Source: Eubacteriales bacterium (GTDB lineage: Bacteria; Bacillota; Clostridia; Oscillospirales; CAG-382). From it: DNA of 64,000 nucleotides. The position numbers and the translations under genes were made by a program. Below the pieces are notes generated by a model. It had not been told where the DNA came from, made no database searches, and saw only the letters and a program-made list of their open reading frames with translations. Positions 33,002 to 42,310 of this stretch are shown here, piece by piece; within the stretch, counting starts at the first letter, position 1; every line of letters begins with the position of its first letter. The stretch covers positions 55,626 to 119,625 of the forward strand of contig JAQVPJ010000005.1 in NCBI GenBank assembly GCA_028702135.1, read 5' to 3'.

Positions 33002-33592
33002 ATGAAAGATTATACGATTTTCTTAGCATCGAAATCACCGCGCAGGCGTGATATTCTCACCAATGCGGGATATGTTTTTAAAGTAGTCGAGGCAAAAGAC
33101 GTGGAAAATATACCTGACGGCATCCCCCCGGATGAAGCCGTGACCGAAATTGCACTAAAAAAAGCTCAAAGCGTAAGGAGCAGCCTGCCGCCGGATAAAA
33201 TCGTCTCCCCCGACAAAACAATAATTATCGCAGCGGATACAATGGTTTTTCATAACGGAATATTACTTGGAAAGCCGAGGGATGCCGACGATGCTTTCCG
33301 TATGCTCAAATCGTTATCGGGCGTGTGGCATAACGTTTTTACGGGTTATGCGGTGCTATGCGGACAAAGCAGCGTTACCGGTTGCGAGGTTACGGCGGTT
33401 AAGTTCCGTACTCTAAAGGACAAGGAAATAGAAAAATATATCGAAAGCAAAGAGCCATTCGATAAAGCCGGCTCATATGGAATACAGGGCAGGGCATCAG
33501 CCTTTATCGAGCGTGTGGAGGGGGATTTTTTTAATGTTATCGGTCTGCCGATCTGTAAAATATCAGTAATTGTCGATATGTTTATCTCATAA
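33002..33592 (+). CDS. maf: Maf family nucleoside triphosphate pyrophosphatase
   Basis: 196 residues from the ATG at 33002, chosen because GGAG lies 10 bases upstream; the earlier ATG at 32993 sits directly on that site. Maf motifs: LASKSPRRRDIL at the N-terminus, IIAADTMVFHNGILLGKP, and EPFDKAGSYGIQGRASAFIERVEGDFFNVIGLP. Members hydrolyse dTTP, UTP or modified nucleotides to the monophosphate and are linked to division arrest and nucleotide-pool cleaning. Confidence 0.93.
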   Translation: MKDYTIFLASKSPRRRDILTNAGYVFKVVEAKDVENIPDGIPPDEAVTEIALKKAQSVRSSLPPDKIVSPDKTIIIAADTMVFHNGILLGKPRDADDAFRMLKSLSGVWHNVFTGYAVLCGQSSVTGCEVTAVKFRTLKDKEIEKYIESKEPFDKAGSYGIQGRASAFIERVEGDFFNVIGLPICKISVIVDMFIS

Positions 33593-33677
33593 TTTTACTC
33601 ATAATATGTTGACTTTTACTCATCTAATTTGTATAATGAACTGTGCTGAAAATACGATATAAGGAGAGAACAACGAA

Positions 33678-36662
33678 ATGAGCAAAAAAACAAGGCTATT
33701 ATCAGCGTTACTGTGTTTACTGGTTTTATTAGGCAGTATGACACTTACCGCATCGGCAATCAGCTTTACTGTTGGAAACAATATCGGAACAGGAAAAGTT
33801 CAGACGACTGAGAATGTTGGACTTACTACAGATGGTAAGGTTACATATGCAAAAGCTACATATACCGACAGCGGAAGCAGAACTCAGGCGGTATATGCAC
33901 TTGAGTTCAACCCTAAAACAAGCGATTATTTACCGTATGTATATAGCAAATATACAGGTACGGGAAGCAGTACTTACAATACGGCTATACAAGCAGAGGA
34001 TAAATACGGTGCAGAGGTAATAGGCGGAGTTAATGCTACCTTCTACGCCACAGCGACCGGCAGTACTTATGCCGGCTATTGGGTTCACGACGGAAGACTC
34101 GCACAGGCAACGGCGGGAATGCAAAACGACATAATAACCTTCAGCTCCGGCGGCGAGGTCAGAATAGTCAATTCAAAGCTCGATTTCAAGCTCTACCTTA
34201 ACGGCAGGGAGATTTCCTCCAAAGGCGGAAGCGGAATTATCCATGTTAATAAGAAGTCTGTGGTAGATAATGTGGATGATAGATTCTATTACTGGGATGC
34301 CGAGTGCGGAACTAAAACCGATTCCTTAATTGCGGGCACTGAGATATTATGCAAAAAGCTCGATTTCGGCGAGCTGTCCATCGGCAACACGCTGAAAGGC
34401 GAGGTCCTTGAGGTTAGAGCAGACTCTTATTACAGCGCGGTCGGAAAGGACGAGTTCGTGCTCTATGTTAAGAACGGCTCACCCCTTCAGGCATCAGTCA
34501 CAAATGCGAAGGTCGGAGATATCGTTGAAATCGCAGTAAATGAGATGATAGAGGCTTCAAAGCCCTATACCGAAACCGCAAACACATCCCTTGCAGCGCA
34601 GTATCCCATCGTTAAAAACGGAGTTGCTGATTTGACGGAATCGTTAAGCCAGCTCGGTGCGGAATTCCTTAACGCAAGAGCACAGAGGACGTCAATAGGC
34701 TTGAAAGAAGACGGAACCGTGTTGTTCATTTGCACAGCGGGCAGAAACATTACGGACGGTGCGACCGGTCTTACCGTTTACGAGCTTGCCGATTTAATGG
34801 TTCAGCTCGGATGCAAAACCGCATATAATCTTGACGGCGGCGGATCTACAACGATGGTAACAAAGAGCACATCGGAAAACAGATTTGACGTACGGGTGAA
34901 ATCCAATGAGGGTACATACGGCAGAGGTGTCGCAAACAATATTTATATAGTAAAAAGACAGAGTGTCGATACAGATGTTGCAAACGCTCTAAACGCTCTT
35001 ATCGATGAAAATGAGAGCAACACCTCGGCTGCAGTAGTTACGGCTATAACGGACGCAGAGACGATTATAGCAAATACAAAGAGCCTTACCAGCGATTACG
35101 TAAAAGCATATATGTCCTTAAAAGCGGCTCTTTCCGGCAAGTCGGAGCTTGATAAACTCCTCGCGGATGTTTCGGCTATATCCTATAAGGATTACAGCGA
35201 GACGATTTTGACACAGCTTTGGGATGTTTATGACAGAGCCATTGATATAAGAGCCGATAATGAAGCCACTTCTGAAGAGATTGAAGAGATTATTGCGGAG
35301 CTGCGCAGTCTTATCAATCTGACCGGCACGGCTTATTTCAACATTTCCAAAGGAGTAAGCTATACGAAGAACGGTGGTACGAACGATACTCCGAACTATC
35401 AGGATACTGATGATAAGGAGCTTACTGACGGTGTAATCGCATCCTCTAAGATTAGCGCTTATGGCCCGGACTGGGTAGGCTTCCACCAGCAATACAGGGG
35501 TGGCACAGAGAGCGGAGCACCTTATTATGATGTGACTATTAACTTTGATTCGGTACAGAGCGGACTTTCAAAGTTCTGCGTATACTCTGAGGTTGAATGG
35601 GGAGCGGGAATCAGTGCACCTACAAAGGTTCTCGTTTCGGTATCGGAAAACGGAACCGACTTTACCGAAGTCGGAACCGCTATTCCCGATGTTTCCAATT
35701 ATAAAAAGAGTTTAGAGGATAATGACGATACAAGTAAAGTAAACACCACGGATATTTTGTACACTCTAATGCTCGACGAGGGTGTAAGCGGAAAGCATGT
35801 TAAATTCCATATTGTCGGCAATAAAGACAAACCTTTCGTGTTCGTATCCGAGATTCAGGTATTCAAGAAAGACGCTCCGGTAGACGAAGCTATTTTCGTT
35901 AACGGTTTCAACCAGATGATTACTACGGGAAAAAGCGTGATTTTCACTCCGGATTATGCGGATACGCTTACAACACAAAACGCCAACCTTAACTGGGCAA
36001 GAGCTATCGCCGCACAATGGGATGCAGAGCTCGGAGCTTACAAGGTAACCCGTGTTGCCAACGGAAACGGCAGCAATGTTATAAACACGGTTCCCGAAAA
36101 TGGCTTTGTGCTCGGGGTTCACGGTGAAATTGCAGGTTCGATCGAGAACAGGATATATGCGAATACGGTTAAAGTAGGCGATCTTATGATTATGCACGGA
36201 ATAGACGTGTCCGGCAAGGCAATGCGTCCCGGCTCTTACATTACCGTTACGCAGGGTAATCCCCTGAAAGAATCAAGCACAATAAGGATAAACGGTGCTT
36301 ATATTGAGGGTGCTACCGATGAAATGACCGTAACCGAGATAGCGGCAATGTTCTACGGCACCATAACAATAAAGGACAGAAACAACAAAGCCATTACGGG
36401 CAGTGCACTTGTCGGTACCGGCAGCGTTATCACCGCCGGCTCAAAGAGCTTTATCGTAATTGTCAAAGGTGATATAAGCGGCGACGGAAAAATAGACGGT
36501 AAGGACTATATGTTTGCAAAGAGGGCGTTCTTGAAAACATATACGCTCGATGAGGTTCAGCTCAAGGCGGGTTGCCTCAGTGGTCAACCACTACCCACAG
36601 CTATCGACTATCTAAAGATTAAGCGTCACTTCCTCGGAACATATAATATATTCGCCAAATAA
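33678..36662 (+). CDS. secreted phosphodiester glycosidase-like protein with dockerin-like C-terminus
   Basis: 994 residues with AAGGAG and a Sec signal ending LTASA. Residues ~120-435 form a NAGPA/phosphodiester-glycosidase domain (GGVNATFYAT, RTSIGLKEDGTVLF, YNLDGGGSTTMV). Residues ~440-560 are helical, FIVAR-like. Residues ~560-745 resemble a discoidin-like sandwich (ELTDGVIASSKISAYGPDW). A further beta region is followed by a dockerin-like module at ~930-994: VKGDISGDGKIDGKDYMFAKRAF is a good first calcium repeat, and the second (AIDYLKIKRHFLGTYN) has lost its Asp loop. It may cleave GlcNAc-1-phosphate-type linkages in glycans while docked to a cohesin scaffold; that is inference. Confidence 0.85.
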   Translation: MSKKTRLLSALLCLLVLLGSMTLTASAISFTVGNNIGTGKVQTTENVGLTTDGKVTYAKATYTDSGSRTQAVYALEFNPKTSDYLPYVYSKYTGTGSSTYNTAIQAEDKYGAEVIGGVNATFYATATGSTYAGYWVHDGRLAQATAGMQNDIITFSSGGEVRIVNSKLDFKLYLNGREISSKGGSGIIHVNKKSVVDNVDDRFYYWDAECGTKTDSLIAGTEILCKKLDFGELSIGNTLKGEVLEVRADSYYSAVGKDEFVLYVKNGSPLQASVTNAKVGDIVEIAVNEMIEASKPYTETANTSLAAQYPIVKNGVADLTESLSQLGAEFLNARAQRTSIGLKEDGTVLFICTAGRNITDGATGLTVYELADLMVQLGCKTAYNLDGGGSTTMVTKSTSENRFDVRVKSNEGTYGRGVANNIYIVKRQSVDTDVANALNALIDENESNTSAAVVTAITDAETIIANTKSLTSDYVKAYMSLKAALSGKSELDKLLADVSAISYKDYSETILTQLWDVYDRAIDIRADNEATSEEIEEIIAELRSLINLTGTAYFNISKGVSYTKNGGTNDTPNYQDTDDKELTDGVIASSKISAYGPDWVGFHQQYRGGTESGAPYYDVTINFDSVQSGLSKFCVYSEVEWGAGISAPTKVLVSVSENGTDFTEVGTAIPDVSNYKKSLEDNDDTSKVNTTDILYTLMLDEGVSGKHVKFHIVGNKDKPFVFVSEIQVFKKDAPVDEAIFVNGFNQMITTGKSVIFTPDYADTLTTQNANLNWARAIAAQWDAELGAYKVTRVANGNGSNVINTVPENGFVLGVHGEIAGSIENRIYANTVKVGDLMIMHGIDVSGKAMRPGSYITVTQGNPLKESSTIRINGAYIEGATDEMTVTEIAAMFYGTITIKDRNNKAITGSALVGTGSVITAGSKSFIVIVKGDISGDGKIDGKDYMFAKRAFLKTYTLDEVQLKAGCLSGQPLPTAIDYLKIKRHFLGTYNIFAK

Positions 36663-36676
36663 ATCAGCATAAAAAC

Positions 36677-36710
36677 AAAAAGCGACTGAGTTTAAGCTCG
36701 GTCGCTTTTT
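36677..36710 (+). terminator. Rho-independent terminator
   Basis: AAAAAGCGAC-TGAG/GCTC-g-GTCGCTTTTT hairpin 17 bases after the stop. Symmetric, so it may also act on the minus strand. Confidence 0.85.
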
Positions 36711-36790
36711 GCATAGAGAAGAGATTTATATATAAACATATTTATCTTTTGTAAAAAAACATAGTTGATGTCCATCTGTAAAGGGAGCAT

Positions 36791-38089
36791 CTATACTCCG
36801 GCAAGTGTTTCTTCTTTTTTTTGAGATTGATTTTCCGTATCGGGGTATTGTCTTTCCTTTGCGTTTGAGAGCATCAGCTTTATTCGGTTTTCCTGATTGA
36901 TGTTCGTTGCCCCGGGGTCGTAATCGATGGCGACGATGTTAACATTACTGTGACGTTCCCGAATCGGCTTCATCATTCCCTTCCCCATAATATGATTCGG
37001 CAGGCACCCGAAGGGCTGCGTGCAGACGATATTGTTAACGCCCTGCTCGACAAGCTCGAGCATCTCCGCACATAAAAGCCAGCCTTCACCCATCTTTGCA
37101 CCGAGACCTATGTAGTCCTTTGTCAGCGTGCGTGTTTTTTCAAACGATGTCGGAGGCATAAAGCTACTGTTTTTTGTTATCAGATCGATTATATCCTGCT
37201 GCTTTTTAATAAAAATCTTATAAACGATACTTGTTAAAACAGATTTAAGCCAGCGGATATTATACAATTTGTAATCCACGATTCCGTCATACACAACATA
37301 AAGGCAAAAATCCACAAGGCCCGGCATAACGACTTCAGCACCCTCTGAAAACAAAAAATCCTCTAAATGATTGTTCCCGAGTGGCGAGAACTTTACAAAT
37401 ATCTCGCCGACTATGCCAACCTTGATTTTATTTTCGGTTCTTTTGGGAATAGATTCAAAATCCTTTATTATGGCGGTATAATTTTCTTTTACCTTTTTAT
37501 ATAAAATCCTGTTTTGAGCCATCTGAGCGGTAAGGGTATCAGTCCATCTCTCCGCCAATCTTTCGGATTCATCGGAGTTAATCTCATAAGGCTTGCACTG
37601 GTTGCGGAGCAGCATCAGCAAATCTCCGTAAAACGCCGCGTACATCAGGCGGTGCAATAGCGGGAGCGTAATCTTAAACCCGGGGTTTTTCTCCATTCCC
37701 ACCACATTGAAGGATATTACCGGAACCTGCGGATAACCGGCTTTGGCAAGAGCTTTGCGCAGCAGCGCGAGATAGTTGGAAGCGCGGCAGCCTCCGCCTG
37801 TCTGCGTAAGCAACAAAGCCACCTTGTTTTCATCGTAATTGCCGCTCTGCAGAGCCTCGATAAACTGACCTATAACGAGCAGCGCAGGATAACAGGTATC
37901 ATTATGTACATATCTCAGTCCCAGCTCCTTGATGTTCTTTCCTCTGTCGTCGAGCAAAACTGCATTATAGCCATAGGTACGGAGTATCTTCTCAAACATC
38001 CTGAAATGCATCGGCAGCATTGTGGGAATGAGGATTGTATAGTTTTTCTTCATAGCTTTTGTAAATATGACCCGGTTTGATTTTGCCAT
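36791..38089 (-). CDS. 2-hydroxyacyl-CoA dehydratase-like protein, companion of the activase
   Basis: 432 residues. It resembles the C-terminal part of the large activase/dehydratase-like proteins of Clostridia: TILIPTMLPMHFRMFEKILRTYG, HNDTCYPALLVIGQFIEAL, LLTQTGGGCRASNYLALLRKAL, VGIVGEIFVKFSPLGN, and a late VCTQPFGCLPNHIMGKGM with a conserved Cys. The Cys residues would bind an iron-sulfur cluster. It starts 5 bases after the stop of the 1001-residue activase gene, with GAAAGG before its ATG, and so represents a split of what is often one ~1400-residue protein. The substrate is unknown. Confidence 0.8.
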   Translation of the reverse strand: MAKSNRVIFTKAMKKNYTILIPTMLPMHFRMFEKILRTYGYNAVLLDDRGKNIKELGLRYVHNDTCYPALLVIGQFIEALQSGNYDENKVALLLTQTGGGCRASNYLALLRKALAKAGYPQVPVISFNVVGMEKNPGFKITLPLLHRLMYAAFYGDLLMLLRNQCKPYEINSDESERLAERWTDTLTAQMAQNRILYKKVKENYTAIIKDFESIPKRTENKIKVGIVGEIFVKFSPLGNNHLEDFLFSEGAEVVMPGLVDFCLYVVYDGIVDYKLYNIRWLKSVLTSIVYKIFIKKQQDIIDLITKNSSFMPPTSFEKTRTLTKDYIGLGAKMGEGWLLCAEMLELVEQGVNNIVCTQPFGCLPNHIMGKGMMKPIRERHSNVNIVAIDYDPGATNINQENRIKLMLSNAKERQYPDTENQSQKKEETLAGV

Positions 38090-38094
38090 TGAAT

Positions 38095-41000
38095 TTAACC
38101 TTTCAAGAGGAGATCGCCTTTACGGGATTTTCTGCTTTTCTGCTCCAGTGCGCCCAAAAGACTGCGTAATCGGATATTTACCGCACCGAGATTTGTTATT
38201 TCATCTATTTTTATCTGAGTATAGAGTTTTCCGCCTCTTTCTAAAATAGAACGCACTTCGTCGGTTGTAATAGCATCTATTCCGCAGCCGAAGGAAACGA
38301 GCTGAACAAGCTCCGTGTCGGCGTGCTCCGTCGCATACTTTGCGGCGTTATAAAGACGTGCGTGATATGTCCATTGATTTATTACATCAACCTGTGCAGG
38401 GGTGGTCAGCGAAGCGACGCTGTCCTCGCTTACAACAACAAAACCCAGTGCCGAGGCGAGCTTGTCGATACCGTGACCTATCTCGGGGTCGATATGATAC
38501 GGGCGGCTTGCAAGTATCATAACACGCCTGGAATTCTTACGCGCGTATTCGATTGCGTCAAGACCTTTAGCACGTATATCCTGCATCCATTTGTCATACG
38601 CGACGTAACCCGCATCAACCGCTCTGCGTATTTCCGTTAATTTTATGCCGTAATCGTCGAAAAAGCATTTATATAACCCTTTCGCAAGCTCTTTCGGCTT
38701 ATTGATAAAAAGGTAGGGATATAAAAATTTTGTTTTTTTAAGCGAATCCATATTTCCAGCCAGCAACTCGGAGTAATAGGCGACTACGGGACAGTTATAG
38801 TGGTTGCTCCCTGTTTTTTCGTCAAAGTTGTAGGTAAGGCAGGGATAAAAAATAACATCGACTTCCCGCTCAATAAGCTCCTCGATATGACCGTGCATGA
38901 TTTTAGCAGGGTAGCAGGCAGTATCGGAGGGAATGCTGTACTGCCCCTTTGAGTAAAGTTTTCTGCTTGAGAATCCTGACAGCACCACTTCAAATCCGAG
39001 CTTTGAGAAAATCTCCGTCCAAAACGGTGCCATCTCATACATTCCGAGAGCAAGCGGGATACCGATTCTTCCGCGTTTGCCTGATATATGTGAAAGACCG
39101 GCAATTTTTTCACGCTTATAATGAAAAAGGTTGGGCAATACCTCGCTGCTGACCGCATCCCCGTTGCCCGCACCTCGTTCGCACTTATATCCCGATACAT
39201 ACCGCTCACCGTTTTGGAAGCTGTTTATGGTAAGGAAACATCGGTTTGTACAACCGTTGCAGTTGACGGATTTTGAAGTATGCGTAAACCGATTCAATTC
39301 ATCCGGGGTTAATATAGACGACTGCGGCAGATTGAGCGAACGGGCGTGCAGAGCCGCACCGAAAGCACCCATAAGCTCCGCTATCTGCGGACGGATAACA
39401 TTATGCCCTATCTCAAGCTCAAAGCTCCTGAGCACCGAATCGTTAAGGAATGTCCCGCCCTGAGTTACGATGTTCTCCCCCAAATCCGATGCAGAGTTGG
39501 CACGGATTACCTTATATATTGCGTTCTTTACCACGCTTACGGAAAGTCCTGCCGAGATGTCCTCCACGGTTGCTCCGTCCTTTTGCGCCTGCTTGACGGA
39601 CGAGTTCATAAAAACTGTGCAGCGCGAGCCGAGATCGACGGGAGATTTTGCGAAAAGACCGAGCTTTGCAAAGTCCTCGACATTATGTCCCATCGAGTGC
39701 GCGAAGGTTTCTATAAACGAGCCGCAGCCCGAGGAGCATGCTTCGTTAAGCATGATGCTGTCAATAGCATCGCCTCTTATCTTAAAGCACTTTATATCCT
39801 GACCACCGATGTCGAGAATAAAATCAACTTCAGGATTAAAATGCCTTGTTGCGTTAAAATGCGCCATGGTCTCTACTATGCCGGTGTCTATATGAAAAGC
39901 ATGCTTTATCAGTTCCTCGCCGTAGCCTGTAACCGCACTTCCCATGATTTTGATTTTATTACCGCATATATTATATAATTTATGAAGCTGCTCCCTGATA
40001 ATCTCCAAGGGATTGCCCTTGTTTGAGTCATAATACGAAAATAAAATTCTTTTGTCCGCACTCATAAGCACCAGCTTTGTAGTGGTCGAGCCGCAGTCGA
40101 TACCAAGATAAGCATCCCCGTCGTAATTATTCGGGTCAATGGTTTCTAAGGAAGCCTTTGAATGACGTGTTTTAAATTCCTCATATTCGGAATTGTTGTT
40201 AAATAGCGGTCGAAGGCGGGAGGTTTGTGTTGTTTCCGATGTGGCGTCTTCAAGGATATTGCATAGCTGTTCGTATGTATATTCTCCTTGTTGCTTTGCT
40301 GTATATATACATGCTCCTATAGCTACCGCAAAACGTGCGTATTCGGGGAAAACAGCGTTCTCTTTGCCAAGCTTCAGCATCTCGACAAATGCCTGACGCA
40401 GTCCCAAACAATAATACAGAGGTCCGCCGAGAAACATAACTTTTCCTTTGATCCTTCTGCCCTGAGCAAGCCCCGCAATCGTTTGGTTTACCACCGCCGC
40501 GTATATGCTTGCGGCAATATCCTCCTTGCTTGCGCCCTGATTAAGAAGCGGCTGAATGTCAGATTTTGCAAAAACGCCGCAGCGTGATGCGATGGGATAG
40601 ATCCTTTTATGGTTCAGACTAAGACGATCCATCTCCTCGTTAGTGATGTTCATAAGAGAAGCCATCTGGTCGATAAACGCTCCGGTGCCGCCGGCGCAGG
40701 ACCCGTTCATACGCTCCTCTATACTGCCTTCGAAAAAAATAACCTTAGCGTCCTCACCGCCAAGTTCAATCGCAACGCTTGTGTCGGGAGCAAGTCTTTT
40801 CACGGTTTCGCCGGTGGCAAAGACCTCCTGAACAAAGGGGATACCTGTAGCCCTCGCAAGTCCGAGACCCGCCGAACCTGAAATGGCGACTTTCAGATTG
40901 CGTCCTCTTAAAAATGATTCGGCTTTTTTTACAAGGTCGAGTGTTTTTTGGCGAACCTGAAGAAGGTGCCTTTCATAGCTGCAGAAAATCACCTCGTCGT

Positions 41001-41100
41001 TTTCGATAAGCACGAGCTTTGTTGTCGTCGAGCCTATATCGATTCCCAATATTATATTATTCTGCGCCGAATCGCTTATGCCATTTATTTTTAAATACAT
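38095..41100 (-). CDS. tandem acyl-CoA dehydratase activase-like ATPase with DUF2229-type domain
   Basis: 1001 residues. Two complete ASKHA ATPase domains of the BadF/BadG/BcrA/BcrD type are present. The first (~15-275) has GIDIGSTTTKLVLI, ELGGEDAKVIFF, the cluster-binding NGSCAGGTGAFIDQMA and ASRCGVFAKSD. The second (~325-590) has GIDCGSTTTKLVLM, DIGGQDIKCFKI, NEACSSGCGSFIETFA and SRCTVFMNSSV. A Cys motif (CNGCTNRCFL, ~640) and a DUF2229-like region (IPLALGMYEMAPFWTEIFSKLG) follow. In known systems the activase uses ATP to drive an electron from a [4Fe-4S] cluster into a radical dehydratase. Here two activase units are fused, as in many Clostridia, and the target is unidentified. Confidence 0.88.
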   Translation of the reverse strand: MYLKINGISDSAQNNIILGIDIGSTTTKLVLIENDEVIFCSYERHLLQVRQKTLDLVKKAESFLRGRNLKVAISGSAGLGLARATGIPFVQEVFATGETVKRLAPDTSVAIELGGEDAKVIFFEGSIEERMNGSCAGGTGAFIDQMASLMNITNEEMDRLSLNHKRIYPIASRCGVFAKSDIQPLLNQGASKEDIAASIYAAVVNQTIAGLAQGRRIKGKVMFLGGPLYYCLGLRQAFVEMLKLGKENAVFPEYARFAVAIGACIYTAKQQGEYTYEQLCNILEDATSETTQTSRLRPLFNNNSEYEEFKTRHSKASLETIDPNNYDGDAYLGIDCGSTTTKLVLMSADKRILFSYYDSNKGNPLEIIREQLHKLYNICGNKIKIMGSAVTGYGEELIKHAFHIDTGIVETMAHFNATRHFNPEVDFILDIGGQDIKCFKIRGDAIDSIMLNEACSSGCGSFIETFAHSMGHNVEDFAKLGLFAKSPVDLGSRCTVFMNSSVKQAQKDGATVEDISAGLSVSVVKNAIYKVIRANSASDLGENIVTQGGTFLNDSVLRSFELEIGHNVIRPQIAELMGAFGAALHARSLNLPQSSILTPDELNRFTHTSKSVNCNGCTNRCFLTINSFQNGERYVSGYKCERGAGNGDAVSSEVLPNLFHYKREKIAGLSHISGKRGRIGIPLALGMYEMAPFWTEIFSKLGFEVVLSGFSSRKLYSKGQYSIPSDTACYPAKIMHGHIEELIEREVDVIFYPCLTYNFDEKTGSNHYNCPVVAYYSELLAGNMDSLKKTKFLYPYLFINKPKELAKGLYKCFFDDYGIKLTEIRRAVDAGYVAYDKWMQDIRAKGLDAIEYARKNSRRVMILASRPYHIDPEIGHGIDKLASALGFVVVSEDSVASLTTPAQVDVINQWTYHARLYNAAKYATEHADTELVQLVSFGCGIDAITTDEVRSILERGGKLYTQIKIDEITNLGAVNIRLRSLLGALEQKSRKSRKGDLLLKG

Positions 41101-41286
41101 GCTGAAATATCCTTGAATGTGCTTTATTGTGTTGATTATTTATTCTAACAAAAATATACGTTAAAGTCAAACATAATATGAAATTATTTCTTTATCAAAA
41201 AGAGATATTATATACATATAACGTGATATGCTGAGATTTATGATTTGCCGGAAGCACGCTTTCTCTTATTTTTTTACAATAAATGC

Positions 41287-41313
41287 ACCTACATGCGATA
41301 GCGGCATAAAATA
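41287..41313 (+). promoter_or_regulatory. possible mother-cell sigma (SigK/SigE-like) promoter
   Basis: AC, 16 bases, then CATAAAATA, which fits the SigK pattern AC-N16/17-CATANNNTA, about 50 bases upstream of the Cys-rich protein. The pattern is short, so this is suggestive only. Confidence 0.3.
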
Positions 41314-41364
41314 GTATTGATAATACTCACCGAAGTATTTAATCACATTAAGGAGGACTTTTTA

Positions 41365-42225
41365 ATGGTTGAAAGAAACGGTCCGCTCGGCGGGCTTTGC
41401 GGTAAACCGGAACAGTTTTGCTGTGTCAGCGTCAACAAGATATTTGATTCTGCAAGAGATAAAGACTGTTTGGAGGATGTACGCGTTCATCTTTGCGACC
41501 ATGCGCAAGAGGTTATAGACAGAGCAAGTGCTGTTAGATGTAAAAATGTTGAGGTAATCAACACTAACATAAGCATCGAAACGGTACCCTTCAACAGAGG
41601 CTACTATCATGTAACAATTAGATATTTCTTCTGCGTAACCCTTGAATGCTGCGTTAGCAACGGTAGAACACAGGAAGTTCAGGGACTTTGCGTCTTTGAT
41701 AAAAAAATAATTCTGTTCGGAAGCGAAAAGAATGTTGCCATTTTCAAATCTGATCCCACAGAGGACGGTTTCTGTATGCGCCCCAAGGATCTTAAATGCG
41801 ACAGAGATCCCACTCTGCCGACAGTGGTTGTTGAGGTTGCGGAGCCGATCGCACTCGATACAAAGCTGGTCGAGAGATGCAAGCCATTCGGTAACTGCTG
41901 CATTAATCCCGAGGCCATTCCCGATGTAGTGCGTGCACGTTTCGGCGGTGATTTTGTCGACAATATCGGTGCAAATACTTGTTATGTCACAATAGGCGTC
42001 TTTACGGTAATCCGTATGGAACGCGAGGTTCAGTTAATACTTCCAGCTTGCCACTTCTGCCTGCCCGAAAGAGAGAGCAGACAAAACGAAAACACGGATC
42101 CCTGCTCGGTTTTCGGAAAAATGAATTTCCCGCTCGCCGAGTTCTTCCCGTTCGCGGAGGAGCCTGCTTCACAATGCAGAAACGAAAGAAACGACCGCAA
42201 TGACAACAGGGGCGGCTGTAAATAA
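41365..42225 (+). CDS. conserved Cys-rich Clostridia protein, possibly sporulation-related
   Basis: 286 residues from the ATG at 41365, which has AAGGAGG upstream; the track start is too early. No signal peptide. The sequence is soluble, beta-rich and Cys-rich: FCCVSVNKIFDSARDKDCLEDVRVHL, RGYYHVTIRYFFCVTLECC, KIILFGSEKNVAIF, CKPFGNCCINPEAIPDVV, RMEREVQLILPACHFCLPE, and a polar Arg/Asn/Asp-rich tail. I remember near-identical proteins across sporulating Clostridia annotated as hypothetical. A spore-coat or spore-envelope role is inference, helped by a SigK-like promoter pattern upstream. Confidence 0.7.
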   Translation: MVERNGPLGGLCGKPEQFCCVSVNKIFDSARDKDCLEDVRVHLCDHAQEVIDRASAVRCKNVEVINTNISIETVPFNRGYYHVTIRYFFCVTLECCVSNGRTQEVQGLCVFDKKIILFGSEKNVAIFKSDPTEDGFCMRPKDLKCDRDPTLPTVVVEVAEPIALDTKLVERCKPFGNCCINPEAIPDVVRARFGGDFVDNIGANTCYVTIGVFTVIRMEREVQLILPACHFCLPERESRQNENTDPCSVFGKMNFPLAEFFPFAEEPASQCRNERNDRNDNRGGCK

Positions 42226-42252
42226 CGGTTTGGTGAACATATTTTCGTAAAA

Positions 42253-42282
42253 AAAATCGTGCTGAAACGGCACGATTTTTTA
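42253..42282. terminator. Rho-independent terminator, bidirectional
   Basis: AAAAATCGTGC/GCACGATTTTT hairpin between two convergent genes, with T-runs in both directions. Confidence 0.85.
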
Positions 42283-42310
42283 TTGCTGTGTTCGATTGAT
42301 TATACCAACG

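Noticed and set aside
38067-41100. Many plus-strand ORFs opposite the activase genes
   Set aside because: Shadows of the minus-strand genes: no ribosome sites, Cys/Arg-rich random composition, while the minus frames carry full family motifs.
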